Shown piece by piece: positions 7,401 to 9,693 of a stretch of DNA of 9,693 bases. The notes beneath the pieces were generated by a model. It saw only the letters and a program-made list of their open reading frames with translations. It ran no database searches and had not been told where the DNA came from. Location: the NCBI GenBank assembly GCA_021775655.1, contig JAJFHK010000269.1, positions 1 through 9,693 on the forward strand. The letters run 5' to 3'. Each line of letters opens with the position of its first letter. Position 1 is the stretch's first letter. The translations under genes were made by a program, and so were the position numbers. The DNA comes from Filomicrobium sp. GTDB taxonomy: Bacteria > Pseudomonadota > Alphaproteobacteria > Rhizobiales > Hyphomicrobiaceae.

Positions 7401-9394
7401 GCGTCGATCAATTCGACTACACGATTACCGACGGTGCCGAGAACGCAGCCGCTGTCGCCAGGATCGAGGTCGATAACGTTGCGCCGACCGTTGTTGGTGA
7501 AACTCTCGAGGTCGACGAGGATGGTTCGATAACCTTCGACCCGCTGCTGAATGACAGCGATCCAAATGGTGACCCGATCGTCCTTGCGGCGGTTTCCGGT
7601 GGTATGAACGGTACGCCGACACTGAATGGCGATGGCACGATCACATATGTACCCGATGCTGATTTCTTCGGCATGGATACGATTGACTATGTGGTTAGCG
7701 ACGGTGTGCGCGAAACTGCCGGACAGGCCACTATCGACGTACTGCCGATTGATGATGTGCCCATTGCAGGCGACGACGAACTCCTCACTGCGCCGGGGAA
7801 TGTGCTGGTCATCGATATCGCGCAGGATCTCTTATCGAATGATGTCGACGTCGATGGCGATCCGCTTTCAATCACATCCTTTGGTCTGCCCGCCAATGGC
7901 ACCGTCATCGACAATGGCGACGGGACCGCAACCTATACGCCGGATCAGGGTTTTGAGGGAACGGATAGCTTTAGCTACACGCTGACCGATGGCAATCAGT
8001 CGGTCGCAGCCAACGTCGACATACTAGTACGCGACGCGATCCATGTCTGGTACGGCACGGAACAGACATTCGGAGCCAACGGCGATGCGCAACAGTGGGT
8101 CAACCTGTTGGGCAATGTCGTCACCACTGATCTGGTCGGTTTCTCCTACTCGCTGAACGGCGGACCCGTGCGGAACTTGAGCGTCGGACCGGATACACGG
8201 CGCCTGCAAAACGATGGCGACTTCAACATCGACATCAACTTCGACGAACTTGATGGCTCCGCAGTCGATGACATCGTCACCATCAGCGCAACACGGGCCG
8301 GCGGCCAAGTGGACACGAGGGATGTTGTCATCAATTACGAGAGCGGCACGAAGTGGTCGCCCGACTATACTGTTGATTGGGAGAACGTTGCGGAGCTCGA
8401 AGACGCTGTACAGGTTGTTGATGGTTTATGGCAGCATGACGCTAGCGGCGTCCGGCCAGTGGAAACAGGTTATGATCGCGTGGTTACAATCGGCGACCAG
8501 ACCTGGGACAACTACGAGGCAGCGTTCAGCGCGACATTCCACGATACGGACAATCAGGATCCTCTGGGACGCGACGGTGGAGGTTTCGGGTTCGGCATGC
8601 TGTGGAACGGCCACGGTGACACCCCGTTCGCGAACTGGCAGCCTAAGGTCGGCTGGTACGACGCGGCTTATTTCTTCAACTCGACGATAAGCCCAGGATA
8701 CCAGGAGCTGCGCGCCTACGGTAATTGGAACAACGTACTCACCGCCGAGCCCCTTGTCTTTACGGAGGGTCTTACCTACGAATTCCGGCTCAGCATCGAA
8801 CAAGTAGGCGCCCTCGACCGGCAATACAGCTATAAGGCTTGGGAGACCGGAACCTCCGAGCCGGTGGATTGGCTGATTCAGACCACACAGTCGTTCGATG
8901 AGCCGACGACTGGAGGACTAGCCTTCATTGCCCACTATTGGGACATCACATTCGGCGACATCCAGGTCAGCGAAATCGAGGGTAGTGATATCGTGCCGGG
9001 CGCGGCGACTGATGATGTCATCCTTGCTGTAGATACTCTCGACGCAGCCCCCGGCATCGGTGAATTCGATGTGCTCATTGGCGGTGAAGGCGCCGATCAG
9101 TTTATCCTCGGCCAGGCTGGTCAGGTATTCTATTCCGACGGTGATGCACAGACGACGGGTGACGGCGACTACGCCCTCATCTGGGACCTCGACAAGAGCG
9201 TCGATCAGATCCATCTCGCTGGCGCCTCCAGTGACTACCGTCTCGACGTCGCGCCGAGCGGTACCGAGGATGGCGTCGGGATCTTCTTGATCGAGTCCGG
9301 TGGCGCTGATGAGTTGATCGGCATCGTCCACAACGAGGATGTGCAAACGTTGGCGCTTACCGATTCCGTGTTCGTTTACGACATGATTGTCTGA
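1499..9394 (+). CDS. Giant modular RTX-type surface protein/adhesin, jelly-roll and cadherin-like repeats, probable type I secretion substrate
   Basis: The gene encodes about 2631 residues. Jelly-roll modules (concanavalin A-like, DUF1349/GH43_C2-like, with motifs QGILVEEDADSWIRFD, NVTRSGDVWTFSYSTDG and EVDYFF) lie at residues 4-202, 306-506, 610-810, 910-1110, 1210-1410 and 1697-1896. Cadherin-like/Big_9 modules (PxAVDD, LLANDSDPDGD, NGTLIDNGDGTxxYTP, GxDxFxYTxTDG) lie at 206-303, 510-607, 815-909, 1113-1209, 1412-1508, 1509-1601, 1602-1696, 1897-1994, 1995-2084 and 2085-2180. A separate C-terminal module covers 2181-2495 and an RTX-like tail 2496-2631. The repeated Asp/Asn loops are known calcium sites in cadherin-like folds. 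No signal peptide, transmembrane segment or catalytic domain is visible. I found no Cys and only about a dozen Lys, typical of proteins exported unfolded by type I systems. The likely role is calcium-rigidified adhesion or matrix binding, with jelly-rolls possibly holding carbohydrate; ligands are unknown. I chose ATG 1499 (MSLISDDFF) because the module begins there. TTG 1478 is in frame seven codons upstream. Neither has a strong Shine-Dalgarno. Confidence 0.9.
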   Translation: MSLISDDFFASVLSGDWAVFGPSGTSTNLATSGEEAYLELTTSPGDHDVWTQNRSSRVLQAVADEDFDVVAKFLSTPTAQYQMQGILVEEDADSWIRFDTYSDGNTLYAFAAVTLDGFPTALINVAIPGGSAPYLNVTRSGDVWTFSYSTDGASWTVAGSFTQALNVTAIGPFAASTGAAPGFTAEVDYFFDATNLPAVEDGMSTDPNTAPIAVDDALATDTDTALTVNVANDLLANDSDPDGDSLSLVSFGPSANGTLTDEGNGTFTYQPNAGYTGTDTIAYTITDGQETASGSVSITVADPAGAIINEDFDVANLASHWLTGGPAGTSANLATAGDEAYLELTTSAGDHDVWTQNRSSHALQAVADEDFDVAARFLSTPTARFQMQGILVEEDADSWIRFDTYSDGYTLYAFAAVTSNGVPSAKINVAIPGGSAPFLNVTRSGDVWTFSYSTDGATWTVAGSFTQAFNVNAIGPFAASSGAAPGFTAEVDYFFDATNMPAVEDGMSTDPNTAPIAADDALATDTNTALIVNVANDLLANDSDPDGDAISLVSFGPSANGTLIDEGNGTFTYQPNAGYTGIDTIAYTITDGQETASGSVTITVADPPGAVINEYFDTANLSVQWMTGGPSGTSADLATIGSDAVLQLTTSPGDFDVWTQNRSSHALQAIADEDFDVVARFLSTPTAQYQMQGILVEEDADSWIRFDTFSDGNTLYAFASVTLDGGPSTKIQVAIPGGSAPFLNVTRSGDVWTFSYSTDGAAWTVAGSFAQAFNVNAIGPFAGSTGSAPGFTAEVDYFFDATNIPTIEDGQTLNLPPNAVDDALTVSQNSSITIDIAADLLANDSDPNGDPLELAAFSLPGNGTLIDNGDGTLSYTPNLGFSGTDTFTYDLTDGTISTAADVVITVEEVIASIATDDFSGAALGGHWTVAGPNGSIGALSNQGNQSFLELTTSNGDFELLGNNRSTRAIQQVENGDFGIAARFLSVADAPGQAQGLIVENDDDNWIALQGRMTLAGFELSALVTTNANTSTRLFAVLSPQEASHLRIDRFGDIWTFEYSADGQSWNSLGTISQNLAVSGVGTFAASESDGFTAQIDYFMDTAAPLVIEDGQALQAPPVAADDALSADAGEALTINVATDLLANDSDADGDTVTLASFEQPTNGTLIDNGDGTLTYTPDAGYFGPDSFTYAVTDGAETTTASVSIDVAEVNAAGIFSDEFDGSQLDPNWTFSGIAGSADVVSDAQADWLEIVSPQGVAVDAYNELTTPRVLQAVADGDFQISAGFLNEPQVSNQEHGLLIVQDDNNWLRFDVAYTTSALRLIVGVVNDGAPSLALFESISSGDVAHLRITRDGNLFTFESSQDGETWEVRHTLTSDIVPTEVGPFAGSVAFGAPVPGFTSQVDYFVSSDDPLTTPPVAMNDLVSTGADTPLTINVNADLIANDTDADGSVLSLVSFGQPAQGSLIDNGDGTLSYTPAQGFVGVDSFSYTINDDQAEASATAYIGVSEAGNTAPTGLTDSASTSEGTPVTVDVLANDSDADGDTLSIAGFSSGQNGQVSESPAGELVYTPDQDFSGNDSFTYFVTDGRGGVTTATVDVAVAAVNDSPVTSHDAAVVIAGTVLVINASDLLANDSDPEGDGLTLVSVSDPSRGTIQDNGDGTYSYTPDAGFIGLDGFIYTVSDGTTTSTGTVGITVEPAFGFVSDDFSGAIASPGWSLSGPVGTASTTQANGEGYLALTVPSGTHDVWGPINAPYYAQAVADKDFSLEVKFLTAPAVKTHMQGLLVKQDDANWLRFDTLYNGTEVIAFAASTEDGASATRIAIPIPAANAAYLRVTRDGDAWTFEHSADGIVWFEAGAFDAALTVNEVGPFAATAHDAQALEVQVDYVKITGDVLNDDSTVPAPPIAVDDLLSVAANTELTIDPDVDLLANDSDPNNDQISLDTVGAPANGTLADNGDGTYTYTPDTGFTGVDQFDYTITDGAENAAAVARIEVDNVAPTVVGETLEVDEDGSITFDPLLNDSDPNGDPIVLAAVSGGMNGTPTLNGDGTITYVPDADFFGMDTIDYVVSDGVRETAGQATIDVLPIDDVPIAGDDELLTAPGNVLVIDIAQDLLSNDVDVDGDPLSITSFGLPANGTVIDNGDGTATYTPDQGFEGTDSFSYTLTDGNQSVAANVDILVRDAIHVWYGTEQTFGANGDAQQWVNLLGNVVTTDLVGFSYSLNGGPVRNLSVGPDTRRLQNDGDFNIDINFDELDGSAVDDIVTISATRAGGQVDTRDVVINYESGTKWSPDYTVDWENVAELEDAVQVVDGLWQHDASGVRPVETGYDRVVTIGDQTWDNYEAAFSATFHDTDNQDPLGRDGGGFGFGMLWNGHGDTPFANWQPKVGWYDAAYFFNSTISPGYQELRAYGNWNNVLTAEPLVFTEGLTYEFRLSIEQVGALDRQYSYKAWETGTSEPVDWLIQTTQSFDEPTTGGLAFIAHYWDITFGDIQVSEIEGSDIVPGAATDDVILAVDTLDAAPGIGEFDVLIGGEGADQFILGQAGQVFYSDGDAQTTGDGDYALIWDLDKSVDQIHLAGASSDYRLDVAPSGTEDGVGIFLIESGGADELIGIVHNEDVQTLALTDSVFVYDMIV
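1508..3928 (+). repeat. Near-identical 912-nt tandem repeat (A1B1, A2B2, A3) inside the giant gene
   Basis: The end of the jelly-roll module (EDG codons) falls at 2096, 3008 and 3920, an exact 912-nt (304-codon) period. Over about 168 aligned residues A1 and A2 differ at 19 positions by hand count. A 48-nt block is identical in all three copies (1741-1788, 2653-2700, 3565-3612) and encodes QMQGILVEEDADSWIR. B1 and B2 are also nearly identical. B3 (3941-4225) is of the divergent type, so the duplicated stretch ends near 3928. The repeats are in frame and keep protein register. They should favour homologous recombination and are prone to assembly collapse. Confidence 0.9.
4226..5728 (+). repeat. 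Diverged repeat section A4-B4-A5 of the giant protein
   Basis: A4 (4226-4828) and A5 (5126-5728) keep the module length of 201 codons seen in A2 and A3 but have diverged much further. The signature VWTQNRSS reads LLGNNRST in A4 and is replaced by DAYNELTTP in A5. QGILVEEDADSWIRFD becomes QGLIVENDDDNWIALQ (A4) and HGLLIVQDDNNWLRFD (A5). The core motifs W-F-E-x-S-x-DG-x-x-W and Q-x-DYF are kept, so the fold should be intact. B4 (4835-5125) is a complete cadherin-like module with LLANDSDADGD and NGTLIDNGDGTLTYTP. This is the older part of the array. Confidence 0.85.
5732..6586 (+). repeat. Three consecutive cadherin-like modules B5-B6-B7
   Basis: Three Big_9/cadherin-like modules follow each other without a jelly-roll between them: 5732-6022, 6023-6301 and 6302-6586. 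Each has the calcium-loop motif (IANDTDADGS, LANDSDADGD, LANDSDPEGD) and the closing G-x-D-x-F-x-Y segment (DDQ, DGR and DGT variants). B6 departs from the others: it lacks the NGDGT turn (SESPAGELVYTP) and resembles the shorter Cadherin_5-like type. The cluster probably forms a rigid calcium-bound rod between A5 and A6. Confidence 0.85.
6587..7186 (+). repeat. Sixth jelly-roll module (A6)
   Basis: This is the last A-type module. It opens FVSDDFSGAIASPGW, very similar to the start of the mature protein (LISDDFFASVLSGDW). It keeps HDVW, MQGLLVKQDDANWLRFD, RVTRDGDAWTFEHSADG and VQVDYV. It ends with an unusual linker (KITGDVLNDDS) in place of the FFDATNxPAVEDG linker. It carries five of the roughly twelve lysines in the whole protein (VKFL, VKTH, VKQD, ADKD, VKIT), a compositional outlier among the modules. 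Confidence 0.85.
7187..8038 (+). repeat. Three consecutive cadherin-like modules B8-B9-B10
   Basis: A second run of three cadherin-like modules is at 7187-7480, 7481-7750 and 7751-8038. The calcium-loop motifs are LANDSDPNND, LNDSDPNGD and LSNDVDVDGD, and each module has an NGDGT turn followed by YTP or YVP. B9 is the shortest module (90 residues) and joins B8 with almost no linker (VDNVAPTVVGE). The layout repeats that of B5-B7, so the C-terminal half appears to be built as A5-BBB-A6-BBB. Confidence 0.85.
8039..8983 (+). other. Distinct C-terminal module: Ig-like part plus jelly-roll-like part
   Basis: Residues 2181-2495 differ from both repeat types. The first part (2181-2281) starts IHVWYGTEQTFG and contains QQWVNLLGNV, SYSLNGG and GDFNIDINFDELDGS, which looks like a beta-sandwich/Ig-like domain. 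The second part (2282-2495) runs WSPDYTVDW, VVDGLWQHD, ETGYDRVVTIGDQTWDNYE, GGGFGFGMLWNGH and PKVGWY, then a closing strand WDITFGDIQVSEIEG. It resembles a laminin-G/concanavalin A-like fold rich in Trp and Tyr. I recall similar segments just before the secretion tail of other alphaproteobacterial calcium-binding proteins, but know no assigned function. Surface aromatic residues make glycan binding plausible; this is inference. Confidence 0.6.
8984..9391 (+). other. Degenerate RTX motif and probable type I secretion tail
   Basis: Residues 2496-2631 carry a single recognisable RTX-type nonapeptide, GGEGADQFIL, starting at residue 2528 (nucleotide 9080). It follows DVLIGG and precedes GQAGQVFYSDGD. 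The remainder (DYALIWDLDKSVDQIHLAG, DYRLDVAPSGTEDGVGIFLI, DELIGIVHNEDVQTLALTD) is the beta-roll-cap region common in alphaproteobacterial calcium-binding proteins. The protein ends FVYDMIV, an acidic then hydrophobic terminus as expected for an uncleaved C-terminal type I secretion signal. One clear nonapeptide is few for a protein of this size. Confidence 0.75.
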
Positions 9395-9423
9395 TCGCGC
9401 CGTTTGAATCGCAAACGGTGCGA
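9395..9423 (+). terminator. Stem-loop right after the giant gene stop, possible terminator
   Basis: TCGCGCCGTTTG (9395-9406) pairs with CAAACGGTGCGA (9412-9423) over twelve positions with one G-U wobble; the loop is AATCG. The stem starts at the base after the TGA stop. There is no U-run after it, so it is not a canonical intrinsic terminator. It may stabilise the mRNA 3' end or assist termination. The following 130 bases contain only small repeats, such as TCTGCGGTT at 9509-9517 and 9520-9528. Confidence 0.45.
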
Positions 9424-9555
9424 GCCGTCGGTCCAGTATGGACGAACACCTTCCAACATTCGCTCGTGTCCACCGGAAAAAATGCGGTGCCTCTTGGTGT
9501 TGTTAAAGTCTGCGGTTGATCTGCGGTTTGACCGAACTCCCTGCCGCACCAACTA

Positions 9556-9693
9556 GAGCCTGTTCAACTTAAACGGACGCATAACCGGCGTTGGCGAGAT
9601 AGTTGGCGCATTCCTCAGTTGAGAAGCATTTCAGCACTGCAGCGATAGCACCGGAGACGGCCTCGCAGGTGCGCGCTCGCGCCTTCCGGAGCA
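9556..9693 (-). mobile_element. End of an IS630-family insertion sequence (rest beyond right edge)
   Basis: The transposase stop lies 13 bases inside the proposed end. IS630 elements insert at TA, often within CTAG, and duplicate the TA. Here CTAG occupies 9553-9556, so the element would start at 9556 with GAGCCTGTTCAACTTAAACG. The other end and the matching inverted repeat are outside the window, so the exact boundary is inferred. Confidence 0.65.
9569..9693 (-). CDS. IS630-family transposase, C-terminal fragment (N-terminus beyond right edge)
   Basis: The complement strand reads 40 codons in frame from the window edge to a TAA whose complement is 9569-9571. The peptide begins LRKARARTCEAVSG and ends FSTEECANYLANAGYASV. 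This matches the conserved end of IS630-type (Tc1/mariner superfamily) DDE transposases: a helix with basic residues, then F-[TS]-x-x-E-C-x-N-Y-[FL]-x-x-[AC]-G-Y and a few last residues. The catalytic DDE triad would be upstream, outside the window, so integrity cannot be judged. It converges with the giant gene and probably plays no part in its function. Confidence 0.85.
   Translation of the reverse strand, partial: LRKARARTCEAVSGAIAAVLKCFSTEECANYLANAGYASV

Noticed and set aside
1431..9346. Many minus-strand and out-of-frame open frames inside the giant gene
   Set aside because: They recur at the same place in each repeat and are Arg- or Ser-rich mirror translations of the repeated coding sequence; none has domain motifs of its own.
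9515..9550. CACCA-ending segment considered as a tRNA or tmRNA 3' end
   Set aside because: No T-arm consensus and no acceptor-stem partner can be found upstream.

Overview
The window looks like chromosomal DNA from an alphaproteobacterium, probably Hyphomicrobiales or Rhodobacterales-like. This is inferred from the moderately high GC content, the style of the giant type I-secreted protein and the family of the insertion sequence at the right edge. No marker gene fixes the taxon. Three protein-coding regions can be supported: a partial family 2 glycosyltransferase at the left edge (minus strand), one giant repeat protein of about 2631 residues filling 1499-9394 (plus strand), and the C-terminal end of an IS630-family transposase at the right edge (minus strand).

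Layout. Positions 1-673 hold the N-terminal 224 codons of the glycosyltransferase, which reads leftward out of the window. Positions 674-1498 are an 825-bp divergent intergenic region with no convincing gene. It holds a 17-bp tandem duplication (791-824), an AT-rich patch (about 1160-1202) and an imperfect hairpin (1352-1388). Positions 1499-9394 hold the giant protein. It alternates about 200-residue jelly-roll (concanavalin A-like, DUF1349/GH43_C2-like) modules, called A here, with about 95-residue cadherin-like/Big_9 modules, called B. The order is A1-B1-A2-B2-A3-B3-A4-B4-A5-B5-B6-B7-A6-B8-B9-B10, then a distinct C-terminal module, then a short RTX-like tail. A stem-loop follows the stop codon at once (9395-9423). 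Positions 9395-9555 otherwise hold nothing recognisable. An IS630-type element begins about 9556, next to a CTAG target.

How the parts fit. The giant protein has no N-terminal signal peptide, no cysteine that I can find, very few lysines and many Asp/Asn residues. It ends in a degenerate RTX motif with a hydrophobic tail. These traits fit a calcium-stabilised adhesin or matrix protein exported by a type I secretion system. No transporter genes are in the window. The divergent glycosyltransferase hints at a surface polysaccharide locus, but co-function is inference only. The most notable feature is a 912-nt in-frame duplication covering A1B1, A2B2 and A3. It is nearly identical at the protein level and contains a 48-nt block identical in all three copies, so the 5' part of the gene is young or under recombination. 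I see no clear new multi-gene system. The unusual element is the architecture of this one protein, including its poorly characterised C-terminal module.
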